DNA from: Torreya grandis
Lineage: Eukaryota > Streptophyta > Pinopsida > Cupressales > Taxaceae
Assembly (NCBI GenBank): GCA_037957365.1
Contig: JARHVA010000460.1
Coordinates: 605,001-669,000, forward strand
Direction of reading: 5' to 3'
DNA: 64,000 nt
Every line of letters begins with the position of its first letter. The stretch's first letter is position 1. This document shows positions 38,888-50,290 of this stretch, in pieces. The translations under genes were made by a program, and so were the position numbers. The notes beneath the pieces are model-generated. The model was not told where the DNA came from and did no database searches. It saw nothing but the letters and a program-made list of their open reading frames with translations.

Positions 38888-39390
38888 TTGCATAAGCTAG
38901 ATCAGCAAGCTATTCTAGCAAACATGGATAATGTTTTGATGACAAATAGACAGCCTGCCACTCCAGAACAGGTAAAGAAGGAAGAGAAGACTCCCCCTTT
39001 CTACGTATCTTTTATCATTGGGGACTTCTTGATACACAACTGCATAATTGACAGCGGGGCTAGTACATCAGTGATGCCTAAGTGCATTGCTAATAAGATG
39101 GGACTGAAGTATGAAGAAATGAAAAAGGGGGTCCTATAGCTAGATGGGACACCTACAAAAATAGTTAGAATTTTGAAGGGTTTAGACTTGACATTGCATG
39201 CTTACCCAACCTTCTCAATTCCCCATGATATAGAAGTAGCGGATATTCCTCCAATTTTTGCAATGTGCCTATCTAGGGACTTTACATCCAAAATAGGTGG
39301 CTATCTAGTAGCGAATTGGTCATACCTGGTTTTCACAACCAAGTATAGGACCAAAGTGAAAATCGAGTCTGAGCCACTCTACAAGGACCA
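38888..39390 (+). pseudogene. Element 2 aspartic protease
   Basis: Residues PPFYVSFIIGDFLIHNC lead to IDSGASTSVM, the DSG active site of retropepsins, then MGLKYEEMKKGVL. A TAG follows where element 1 has Gln in VFQLDG, so one C-to-T change breaks it. The flap-like CLSRDFTSKIGGYL and WSYLVFTTKY follow. It is the best protease copy in the window. Confidence 0.9.
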
Positions 39391-39559
39391 TTTGGAACCA
39401 TACACTCCCAAGGCAACGAATGTTAGTTACATAATCATCGACCTAGAAGAGTCCCAGGCAGACCAAGCTCTGTCCTCTACTCTTGAAGGAGTCACAGACC
39501 TACTCTTGGATGAGTGGGGAAATGATAACTTCAAACATGATCCATACAAGTTTATAGAG

Positions 39560-40201
39560 GAGACAGACCTTGGAGTCTATTGCATGCACGAAGAGGGCTC
39601 CTTCATGCCAAATTTGATGAAGGTTGACCAACCAGACCTTGGCCTATGGCAACTATATTTTGACAGTTCTAAAAGTAAGCTAGGCACTGGAGCTAGAGCG
39701 ATGCTAGTCTCCCCTTCAAAGGAGAGGTATTTTTCAGCCTTCTGGTTCCATTTTTCTTGCACAAGTAATGTTGCAAAATATGAGTCCTTGATCCATGGGC
39801 TGGAATGTGCAAGAAAAAGAGGGATTAAAGAGTTGCAGGTCTTGGGAGATAGCGAGCTAATTGTGAATCAGGTGAAGGGCCAGAATCTAGCAAAGAACTC
39901 CTTGCTGAATTCTTACAAACATAAGGTTTGGGACTTGATGGAATATTTCTTGGCTTTCAACATTGCCTCGATTCCCAGGGAGCAAAATAAACACGTGGAT
40001 AGGCTGGCAGCAATTGGCACTCAGTTTGATGTTTCAAGAGAAATAAGCCAAGATTGTGGTTCACACCACTTGAAAGTGGTAGTTCGACCCTCTATCCCAG
40101 ATAACATTGCAAATTGGCAAGTTTTTGAAAGTGACCAGCAGATAGCTCTCTTCCTTTGGGAGGAAGCTAAGTTTAAAATACACAACCAAGCAAAATTGTA
40201 G
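39560..40201 (+). pseudogene. Element 2 extra RNase H (before RT)
   Basis: The continuous frame after the protease reads GLWQLYFDSSKSKLGTGA, AMLVSPSKERYFSAF, SNVAKYESLIHGL, LQVLGDSELIVNQVKGQN, REQNKHVDRLAAIG. This is the archaeal-type RNase H known in the Tat part of plant gypsy elements. Catalytic acids are Asp at 39,662, Asp at 39,848 and Asp at 39,998. The Glu expected before Tyr is Lys (codon AAA at 39,776). The domain lies upstream of the RT, whereas I know additional RNase H domains mainly after the RT. Confidence 0.9.
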
Positions 40202-40441
40202 TAGTAGTATGGAGATTAGATCATCTAGTTAAAGAACAATAAACTCCCTAAAGGTCTGGTCACACTTGAAAGCATTTTCAACGGAGATGACCAACTGAGA
40301 AATGACAAAGCATGCATCATGACCAAAGAGGAGAATTACAGAAAATTTGAAATTTTCAAGGACAAGCTGTTGGCACTTGGCAAGGTCTATACATTTCAAG
40401 AAAAGTGAGCTTTCATTCTGCTATGTCAAGAGTTCGCTGAT

Positions 40442-41376
40442 GTGTTTGCATGGGATTACAACAACTTGAAGGGTTTCAACTCAAGACTTACTCAACACAC
40501 CATTGAATTAGAGGAAGGCACCAAACCAGTCACTCAAAAGCAAAGGCATGTCAATCCTACAATTGAGCCCCTCATGCAAAGGGAATTGGCCAAATTGATT
40601 GAGTTTGGAATTATATTTCCAATCAAACATTCCTCATGGCTGGCCAACCTCGTTCCTGTTAGAAAAAAAATGGGGAGATCAAGCTGTGTGTTGACTTCAG
40701 AGACCTTAATAAGGCCTCTTTAAAAGATCATTATCCCCTTCCAAACATGGATTGGATTCTATAGAAAGTGTCTAGTAGCGAGCATTTCTGTTTCCTGGAT
40801 GGTTATTCAAGTTATAATCAGATTCTGGTGCAAGGCTATGATCAGTATAAAATAGCCTTCACCACCAAATGGGGTACATTTGCCTACAAGATGTCATTCG
40901 GGCTATCCAATGCTGGTGCTACCTTCCAACAAGCCATGGACATGGCTTTTGGTGGGTTGATAAATAACAACGTGTTGGTATACCTTGATGATATAATGGT
41001 ATTCTTCAGGGAAGTGAACCAGCACATAAAACACCTCAGGCAAATTTTTGAGAGGTGTAGGGAATTTGGCATCTCTCTTAATCCAAAGAAATGCATGTTT
41101 GTTGTTCATGAGGGGAAACTTCTTGGCCACATCATGTCTAAGGAAGGCTTGTCCATTGACCCTGAGAGAGTTCACTCCATTCTAGAAATGCCCCTACCAA
41201 AGCACAAGAAAGGCCTACAGAGTTTGTTTGGCAGGATAAATTTTATTCAGAGGTTCATTCTAAATTTTGTTGAGATAGTTAAACCCCTGACCTCTATGTT
41301 GAGGAAAGGTGAAGAATTCAAGTGGATAGTCCAAAGAAAAGATAGCTTTGAAGCTATCAAGCAGGCTTTAGCCTAG
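40442..41376 (+). pseudogene. Element 2 reverse transcriptase
   Basis: Motifs in order are FAWDYNNLKGF, IIFPIKHSSWLANLVPVRK, a frameshift at an eight-A run (40,663-40,671), then CVDFRDLN in the new frame, FCFLDGYSSYNQI, MSFGLSNAGATF, VLVYLDDIMVFF and GKLLGHIMSKEGL. All three catalytic Asp residues are present. Element 1 has only AAAAA at the homopolymer, so a short A-run expansion is the likely lesion. The thumb region reaches the TAG at 41,374. Confidence 0.94.
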
Positions 41377-41868
41377 GCGCCTACTCTAATTAGCCCCGAC
41401 TTCAGTAAAGACTTCAACCTCTATACATTCAATAATGAAGAAGTGATATCTGCCATGCTTACCCAAGCAAATGGCAAAGACCTCGAATAGCCACTCACCT
41501 TCTTTAGCCAGGGACTAGAGGATTTCAAAGTCAGGTACATGTATGTAGAAAAGCAAGTCCTGGTAGTGGTGAGGAGCCTAAAGAAATTCAGGTATATGAT
41601 GTCTAACAGCAGGATCCACCTTATGGTCCCACATCCTAGCATCAAGGATTTCTTGACCAATCGAGATTAGAATGAGAAAAGGGTGGGATGGATCACCAAA
41701 GTGATGGAGTATGATGTAGACATTAAAATCACTAAGCTAGTGAGGGGCAGAGGTCTGTGCGAACAACTGGCTACAGACTTAAAACAAGAAAGGAGAGATA
41801 GCTTGCTAATCCAGGATGTAGCCACAGTAGAAGAACTAGCTGTCATAAAAATTGGACGCTGGACATGA
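41377..41868 (+). pseudogene. Element 2 second RNase H, degenerate
   Basis: APTLISPDFSKDFNLYTF, then PLTFFSQGLEDFKVRYMY, EKQVLVVVRSLKKFRYMM and RIHLMVPHPSIK align with gypsy RNase H. YTF stands where the first catalytic Asp should be, and VPH where a later TDH-like Asp should be. The shared loss with element 1 points to loss in a common ancestor and not to random decay. It continues to VGWITKVMEYDVDIKI, the usual RNase H end. Confidence 0.82.
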
Positions 41869-41873
41869 AACAT

Positions 41874-43100
41874 TTCCTTCTCACAAGTGAGTGTCCACAG
41901 GGTCTTGATAAGGCTGAAAGAAGGTATTTTAAACTTTAGTCCCTTCCTTATGTCCTGATTGATGAAGTATTATTTAGGAAGGATCTCTCTGGGGTTTTCC
42001 TAAGATGCATTAACCCCAATCAAGCTGATAGGATATTAGCTAAGTTTCATGATGGGCCAGCTGGTGGTCATTTCGCTCCTAGAGCTATAGCAGCAAAGAT
42101 AATGAGAGCTGGCTATTTTTGGCCTACTCTTTTCAAGGACACTCATGCCTGGGTGAGAAAGTGCCAGAAGTGTGCACTTTTTGATGGAAAATAGCGATTG
42201 GCTGCCATGCCTCTACAGCCCATTCAAGTTGAGCAACCATTCATGCAATGGGGCCTGGATTTTATAGGGATGATTAATCCTCCCTCTAGTGCTAGGCACA
42301 AGTGGGTATTGACTGCCATGAATTATTTCACCAGGTGGGTAGAGGCAATTGCTTTGAAGGAGGCAAATGAGAGTGTAGTCTTGGAGTTCTATGAAGATCT
42401 GGTAACAAGATTTGGAGTCCCAGCGACCATAATCTCAAATAACACCTTGGCTTTTTTGGGAATCAAAACTAGTGAATGGGCACTAAAGTATGGCATATAC
42501 CTCTGCACTTCATCAAACTATTATCCACAGGGGAATGGGCTGGCTGAGTCCACCAACAAAAATTTGATCAGGATTATAAAGAGGACTGTGGAAGAAAATT
42601 AGAGGACTTGGCATGCCAAGCTAAAGATAGCTCTATGGGACGACCAAATTACTCTAAAGAGAGCAATCAAAAATTCTCCATATACACTCGTGTATGGAAT
42701 GGAATTCAAGCTTCCCATCTCACTTGAATTGCTAGCATTGGATCTCACCCATCATCTATAGTTAGAAGAAGGGACCAGCATGGAAGTTAGATTGTGTGAG
42801 TTAATGGAGCTCCAAGAGGTGAGGGATCGGGCTATGGCTTCTCTAACAAGTCACCAATAGCAAGTAAAAAGGCACTTCAACAAGAAGTCCTTGTCAAGAG
42901 ATTTTTTTGAAGGAGACATTGTCCTGAAATGGGATGAAGATCAAGCTAAGCCCAGAAAACATGCAAAATATGACGCCCTATGGAGCGGTCCTTATGTGAT
43001 TACTCAGTGCAAGCAGCACAATGCGTTCCAAATTTCAAGGTTGGATAGTGAAGAACTACGTATCCCAGTTAATGGGATACATTTGAAGCATTGCCATTGA
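41874..43100 (+). pseudogene. Element 2 integrase
   Basis: A frame change near 41,870 enters the integrase: DMKHFLLTSECPQG, FHDGPAGGHFAP and CQKCALF (HHCC). The core has GLDFIGMINPPSS, TIISNNTLAF and NGLAESTNKNLI. The second catalytic Asp has become Asn (element 1 keeps ILDN), a G-to-A change. The tail has EGDIVLKWDED and LWSGPYVI and ends at TGA 43,098-43,100. Stops near 42,193 and 42,601 replace likely Gln. It would insert the cDNA. Confidence 0.92.
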
Positions 43101-43354
43101 TCTTTTTGGGTTTTCTTGTACATATTTTCCCTTGTTTACTTTCCTATTTTTCCCTAAGTGCTATTGCACAAGTAGTAGTTTTCTTAGTCTTGCATGTGTT
43201 TTCATTTCATAGAGGTAGATCTGTGTGGTTGGTTATAAGTTTTGACAGAGCTCTTGCTAGTTTTTAAAGTTATCATTTGACTCCAGGCCCAATGGATTGC
43301 AAGCCAACTAGTCTCTAAGCATAGCAGGCATGCTTCCCCTAGGAGTCGTTAATT
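43101..43354 (+). other. 3' untranslated part of element 2
   Basis: Short non-coding part before the 3' LTR. It contains 'catagcaggcatg', also seen in element 1. No clear polypurine tract is visible. Confidence 0.5.
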
Positions 43355-45163
43355 TGTTGACCAAATTTTGCCTGTAGGTAAAATTTTGGTCCCCTTCCTC
43401 CCTTGTTGTTCATGCCAGTTATATTACAAGTTGTTCAGGTTTAGTGTTCTCTATTTCATGGCCTGGTTCAATTTCAAGTTCAGTTTCTTGGTGCAAATGT
43501 TCAATTTCAAGTTCAATTTCTTGGTTCAAGTTCAAAAGGTTCACTGTTCGGTACAAGTATTTCAATGTAAGCATGTTGAACTTTCGTACCGTTGAACCAT
43601 TGAACCAAAAAAATTTGGTTCAACGGACTTAGTTCAGCGGCTTGGTTTAAAGTGTCGGGCTTGGCCTCAAGAATTTGGCGCGCTTGGTTAAACTTTTGAA
43701 CCATTAAACCTTTTGGTTCAATGGCCTGATTCAAAGGTACGCCCCAAGTCGAAAGGGTAGTTCAAAGCAATAAAGGGACTTCCAGCTGAGTCCAAAGACT
43801 TTTCAAAGGGATAGGTGCCGATAAATTTTCAAGACAGAAGTGCCCGAGAGGATGCCACGTGGACCTGACTGACGTGGCAATGGACCCGATGACATTTTAG
43901 CAAGACCCGATGACGTCCCAGTGGATGTCAAATTTAGCAGAATGGTTTAGCCATTGGATCTCAAGTGACGATGCTCAAAAAGTTGTCAATTTCAAGAGGA
44001 TGGAATATCTGTTGGTTTTCAAAGCTCGACAACTGGATGAGCATCAAATTTAGTAGAATAAAATAGCCTTTTTTTCCAACTAAGAAAGTATTGCCAAGGA
44101 GTCCAGAATGCAGAAACTTGCTAAAATTTCTTTCCTGGGAGGCCGAGCGATCTAGATAGAGACAAATTCGATAAAAGACAAGAAGACACGCATAGAATAA
44201 GCAAACAGTTATGTCCAAGTAGTGCTAATTTGAAGAGGTGACTCCAGTAGGTGGAATAGTTCCTTTGAATTGACCATGAGAGGATGCAGCAGTTAAGAAA
44301 TGTAATCAGTTTCTTCATTTTTCATTTAATGGGTGGACAAACCATGTTTTGCCATTTAAAAATGGAAATTTCAAAGCAAGCAGAGCAGATGGCTCATTAA
44401 TATTTTGAGTGGCTTGTTTCTTTTCATGAACAGCCATTTGTAAAAAGAGTGCTAAATGAACCTCTTGAACTTTCCATATATATTTGATACTTGTCATTTG
44501 GTAATCATCTTTTTGCAATTTTTGTAAGGCGTAGCCCTACTAAAATTTCTACCTAAATCTATAAAGACTATTTTTACCTCTTCTTGGTCAGATTTTTTGT
44601 GTATGTTTGAGTGTTTGAGTTGTGTCTAGTCATTGTCTTTAATGCTCTCATAGTTCCAGCACCAACACACCAGTTATCCATAAGGTGCCATTGTCTGCAG
44701 TTGACAGGAGAGTTCCATTTTAGAGATATAGAGCAGAGAAAGTCATTTACAGTATGTATTCCACAGCATCTTGGTGAGTCTCTATTCCTGTGTTTTCATA
44801 AGAACCTCCTTGCCATTTTCTTGCAGCCTGGTTTCCCTGCCGAGTCTGAGTGTATGTTTGTGGCCTTTGTTTGATTCTAAGAGTAGGCATGAGAAGATCA
44901 CCTTTATTTTGGTGTATCACCTCCTTAGATTAGTTTGTTTTCTTGCACTTTCTTCCCTTTTCATCCCCCAGTTTACATAGCTATATATATACTTGTATTT
45001 AGCACTCGCTGAAACAAACAGATACATCAAAGGGAGCTAGCCCTTATCTAGAGACTCTCCTCTCCTGCTTTGCCATCCCACAAGCAAGAGAGGAGTTTCC
45101 ATGTTGTGGGGAGAGGGCAGGAACCCATTTTCCTTGCCCCAAGTGCAATCTCCAATGTCAATA
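43355..45163 (+). repeat. 3' LTR of element 2
   Basis: Partner of 35,251-37,064; the final CA has mutated to TA. Confidence 0.96.
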
Positions 45164-45168
45164 GGTAC
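45164..45168. repeat. Target site duplication GGTAC, right
   Basis: Identical to 35,246-35,250. Confidence 0.92.
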
Positions 45169-47433
45169 ATCAGAAAAGACTCAAACTCACCATCCTAGCT
45201 TTGATCTTCAATCTTTGATTTGAACTTCAAATGCTTTATTTTGTGCATAAGCTTCAATGCTTGATAAAAGTTTTTGACATCTCTCTAGGTTTGTTAGCAT
45301 CCTCTTTTATATCCCTATTTGAAAATACCCTTGGATTCAATATTTTCTATCATTGGACTAGTCATAAGTCTCACATTCATTCCCATAACTCATTTCAATC
45401 ACTATTCCATCTCCTTTCACTTAACTGACTCACCGGCTTCACACTACGTTCATAATTTAAGGCAAAAAACACCAAATCTTGTTCTTGGCCTCCCAAACAC
45501 AACTTACCTTCATGGATGACCTTACTTGATCATATTAAACTTTTCTCAACCCCTTTCAACTTCTCAATCCCTTTCCATCCTTCACTGACACACCTCCACT
45601 CATTAGTGAGACCACTTGGCTTGCAGCCTTTTTTCCATAAATTCCATTTGTTTAAACATTTTTCAAGTAATCTAAAATAAATAATACCATATTTAGGCAC
45701 CCTATATCTCCTTACAACCTCACATGAATTTTCATTGCTTAACTCTTTATGCAGACGCTACTTCTTTTGTAATCTCCTTGTCAATTGGGCCTTTTAGCCC
45801 TCATTGTACTTGCCCAGTCACCAAATCCATACTAGATCATATGGTGATATAATTAAACCACCTGAATCCTTTTTATCCTATCAACATATTCCTAATTAAA
45901 AAATTTCAACTTTTTCCCATGGTTGAAACTCAAGTTATAGGGGTTTTGGTTTCAAAATCATAGTTAGTTGATTATGGAGGCCGAGAGGGTTAAAAATTCA
46001 ATATCTTTAGTTTGGGAGGATACCATAACAATATAAGACCATAACAAGGTCTGTCCTAATAATTTACACCTTTAAAAATGGTTAATAAACCTTTTTCAAT
46101 CTTTTCATGGCTACAATAAGGCAAAATGTGTAATTATGTGTGTTAGTGTAAGACTGTCTAAGGTGTTAACTATATGTTTGTTTTGAAAGAAGTCCGCAGT
46201 ATCCAAATAGGATATTTTAAAAAATTATCCTCCTTATACTCATACCAAGACTCCACCAACTCAATAAACTCTCACCTTCTCAAGCCATACATTCTTTCAT
46301 TGCATACTATTTGAGTGAAACATGGGTTTAACTGTGTTAATAGTGTTCTTTCATTCTTGTGGATTGTGCATTGAAAATTTTACCATTAAAATTGAATTCA
46401 AACCAAGTAATGTACCATTTAATCTATCATAATATTATCTATAGAGAATTATCTCAAACACATCCATAGTTTATACTTTAATAACACCAACTTACCTTCA
46501 TTCTTGACAATTACAGGTGTACAATAACATACATGGGTAGACATGTCTTTTCCTAAGTTTCTCAACTCCAAATCGCTACATTCCATAATCATATGGTATT
46601 TAATATTAACCTATGTATATGGGATTAATGTACCATAAAAATTTTGGCCTTAACACTCTTGTGAAGCCCCCAAATCAGCCTCTATTGACTATAATCCTGC
46701 ATCCTTTGTCTCAGACCTGTAACAACACACAATAGAGATTGTTTATAGCCTCAAGGGATTTTATGAAACAACACATGAACAATAAAAATCAATGTAAATT
46801 TAAATGGAGAGTGAACACAACAAAATACAATTCTTATTATTGACCTGTAACATCAATATTTACAAAATATAGTCCATGAATGGACTCTATCACCTTGTTG
46901 AAAGGTATATAATCTTCTTTTCTTTGCTCTCGCTCTCTCTCTCTCTCCTCTTATCCCTCACATTATCCTTATCACTCTCTAAAATTTTCATGCATTTCTT
47001 TATTTTCTTAATATTTCATGAAAACTAATTCCTACATTCAAGAATAAACCTCACGTTGGGTTTGGTGGTTTTAAACAAGAACTCTCTACCTCCTTTTTCT
47101 CCTAGCATGATATTTACATAATGCCATATATTATGAATTTTCATGACCATATAAACACTTACCTAACCTCCTCTCTCATAATTGAACTCATATGACCCCT
47201 TTATGCTTGGGTTTCACAATTTAAAAATTCAAATTACAATTTTTGAGGGAAAACTCCACATGCTCACAAACACACCTTTATATGACTTCTTAAGATTATA
47301 TAATGTCCTATAATGGATATTATAGATCCTTCACACATTCCTAATACTCTAAATGGGTAAAAATGACCCATAAAATTCATATAGAAGTTCAACAACTAAA
47401 AATTAGCTTGGATTGCTAGATGCTAATGCATCA
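45169..47433 (-). repeat. Left LTR of element 3 (its own 3' LTR), main piece
   Basis: Aligns with 50,305-52,592 over its whole length. Examples are 'caaactcaccat', 'aaaagtttttgac', 'aagttcaacaactaaaaatt', 'agcttggattg' and the terminal 'tgcatca'. The remaining 14 bp are at 35,237-35,250. Confidence 0.93.
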
Positions 47434-47444
47434 TACTCCCCAGG
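47434..47444 (-). other. Polypurine tract of element 3
   Basis: On the minus strand CCTGGGGAGTA abuts the 3' LTR start (TGATGCA). This position and G-rich make-up fit a plus-strand primer. Confidence 0.65.
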
Positions 47445-50276
47445 AAAGAGAAAAAAATTAGGGCCAAAAACAATATATTTCTTCCTATTTTTCCAAATGT
47501 TCTTCATTTGATTTTATTTTTTTCCTTCCTCTTGAATTTTATCATGTTATTATTTCTCCATTTTGTCCTTCTTAGTCTTCAACACTCTATTCATTACATT
47601 CTTCTTCCATCTTCTTCTTCTTAACTCTTTCTCAACTGTAAGTGCCTATTTCTCCACTTCATTTTCAGTCATCTCATGGTTCTCATGCTCTTATTCATTC
47701 TTATCTTCAGTTGTACCTATACAAAAACCATCATCTATATGAATTTTATGAGTGTCATGAGGCCAAATTGCCTCTTTACTAACTCTTTCAGCTTATATTC
47801 TTGGTTTGAGTGTTCTCTCAACTGCATTTGTCTGCATACCTACTTGTTCATCCTTTTCAATCAGCTTACCTCTTGGATACACTTTTAGGAAACTTGTTCC
47901 ACCATATTATTTATGTTATTATTCTTCCAACTTAGCTACAATATTATGTAAACATATCATTTTCTTACCTTGTCTTGCACTCACTTATTTGTCTTTTCCA
48001 TGCTTGATCATGAGTTCTTATGACTCATCCTTTCTCTTATTCATTTGCTTATGAGGTGAAAAATCTTATTGCTTATATATACTTGAAACATATATCTAAT
48101 TAATGCATATCATTCCTTGTTCAATATATTTAAAAGTCTCTTCATGGCTGTCATAATCCATGCCATTCCACCCTTCCTCATTTGGCTCTTATTTGAGCTC
48201 ATTCATGAGCTTCTCATGTTGACCTTCACCTATTTGGAGCCCTTTCAATGGACTAAAAAACTCTTCTAGCATCTCTAATTATTATTTCAATATGAGAGCA
48301 TCTATCTCTCCATTATCCACATCAAATTTAGGACCTTTTTGCCCTTCATCTTTTTCAAAAAAATTCTCTATATCAACACATGTAGTTATTGCCTTCCTAT
48401 TTTCCAATAAATATTCATTCTTATTCAAGTGCATTTGATATTTCACCTATCTTCCCATTAGTGTTCATTGACACTCTTTTCCATGATTTATACTCTATTT
48501 CCATGACCTCATCTAATGATTCAAAGCAGTCATCTTCATATTCATCATACATTACTTGCTTACCTTTCCACTTGTTTGTGTTTTTTTCATAATCTTCATA
48601 TTGTCTCTCCATTGGACTACTCAGTGGAATTTTTATTTCTTTGTCCTTGCTTGTCTTCATGACTTCAATTTTATTTTTGACATTGTAACTTTCTTTTGTC
48701 CCCATGCTTTTTGAGGTATACCTCCAAAATTAGATTTTTGCAACCTTCTCATGCTCTTCATGATCCATGTCTTGCTTTGCATTTATTTGGGCTGAGATAG
48801 GCTTCTTGTCTTACCTTATTCATTCTTCTTTATTTGAAAACCTCTCATATTGATTTGATGTAACTTGATCTTTATCCCTTTTCTCATTGTTTTCTCTTGT
48901 CCTCTACTTTTTTGCTTGCCTTGCATGACCTCTTGTTTGAGGTTTACCTTCGCTATATCACTACTTGATGCCTTGATACACTTAGGCCAAACATATCCAT
49001 ACTCTTTTAGTCTCTTTAAGGGATGTACTTTGCTCTTAACTTGTGAATCTTATATGTTAGCACCTTTCTTCTCATATGCACAATCATAATCAATTTTTAA
49101 TCATTCATTTACCTCCATATAGGACTGTTGCATGGTTATTTCTTCATTCCTATCTTCATAACATGTATTCATATCTTCTTGGTGTGATTTTCCTTTTGAT
49201 TCAGTTGAAAATCTTGTCAAATCATCATGGAATTCTTCTTATATCTCATATTTATAATGTTAAGATTTTTTATTATTAATCATATTGAGTTTTATAACAT
49301 GTTCTTTTCCTTTATCATATTCTTTTATCTTGTTCGGTCATGTACTAGACCCATTCTTCACAAGCCCTAAGGTCTCATTTTTTACCTTCATCAAATTTTC
49401 CTTCCTACATACACACACTCAAAATAAATATTAGAATATAAAACAAGAGATCAACAAGTCACGAATGTCTTTTTCAAAGACATTCTCCTTATTTTCTTTT
49501 CTTCTCCCTCAAGTGTCTCTCTTGGCACTTTTCTCTCTATGTTCTCCTCAATGAAAACTCTTTACTCAACTTATTTATCATATTTATCTCTTGTAAACTC
49601 TTCCTCCTTCATGGATTTATGGGTTTTACTCTCTTTATTCTTCTCTTTTCTCAAGGCATTATTCTTATGCCTTCTCTCTCTCATAAGTAGCTCTAGTGGC
49701 CACTTCACTCTCTTCTTTATGCTACAGCCAAGCCATTAGTTTCCTTGATATTTCATGAAATTCACTATGATCTCTATCTTATCAAAAAATTTCCCAAACT
49801 ATCTTCTTATCTCTTTCAATTCTTCTTCTGCATCCATATTCTCTCTTTTTCTTCACTTTCTAGGCCTACCTAGACCTATGTCTTAACAAGCTTACCCACT
49901 AGCCTCTTATATCTCTATTGGATCTTATTATCTTTGTCTAGTCCTTTTTCTAGTACTTCTCTTGTCTCTCTTGACTCTGACTTGGAGTCTTTATCTTCTC
50001 TCTCTTGAGCTTCTATGTTGTTTCCAATCTACCTTCTCTAGGTCTCTCTTGACTAGCTTCAAGTCCTTCTCATTGGACATAGGGGATTTAGTTCCTATCT
50101 TCACCATTATAAAATTTATCTATATTGACCTCAATAGATCATACCTATAAGACACTCCTTTCCCACATTACCTCTACAATTACACTTCATGAAATCCTCA
50201 TAACATTCTTTGCCAATCTCAAATGAAATAATCTTTAATAACTAACTCAAAATATAATTATCCAAGAGCAAACCTT
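47445..50276 (-). other. Internal region of element 3, no pol
   Basis: On the minus strand a short charged frame starts at about 50,130 (MVKIGTKSPMSNEKDLKLVK), rich in Lys, Glu and Arg and coiled-coil-like, and is soon interrupted. A second charged stretch is open at 48,421-48,705 (ERQYEDYEKNTNKWKGKQVM). Neither resembles a protein I know; a decayed gag-like product is a guess. Frames on the plus strand are shadows of this purine-rich strand. No RT, protease, integrase or RNase H motif is visible on either strand. Confidence 0.55.
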
Positions 50277-50288
50277 GCTCTAATACCA
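50277..50288 (-). other. Initiator-Met-type primer binding site of element 3
   Basis: On the minus strand TGGTATTAGAGC lies two bases inside the LTR. It differs from the common plant site TGGTATCAGAGC by one C-to-T change. It fixes the orientation of element 3. Confidence 0.88.
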
Positions 50289-50290
50289 AA

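Larger units (their letters stand above)
35251..45163 (+). mobile_element. Ty3/gypsy LTR retrotransposon, element 2 (9.9 kb)
   Basis: This is the youngest and best-preserved element here. LTRs (35,251-37,064 and 43,355-45,163) begin TGTTGAC and end GTCAACA (GTCAATA in the 3' copy), a 7-bp inverted end. GGTAC flanks both sides. Gene order is gag, protease, RNase H, RT, RNase H, integrase. Gag through the first third of RT stay in one frame from 37,220, broken by single stops, which suggests one polyprotein. In the first 215 bp of the LTRs I count about 9% difference, mostly transitions. Confidence 0.96.

Noticed and set aside
47676..50150. Many plus-strand frames with Leu/Phe/Ser-rich, membrane-like sequence
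   Set aside because: They are complements of the purine-rich minus strand of element 3, whose primer site and polypurine tract set the orientation.
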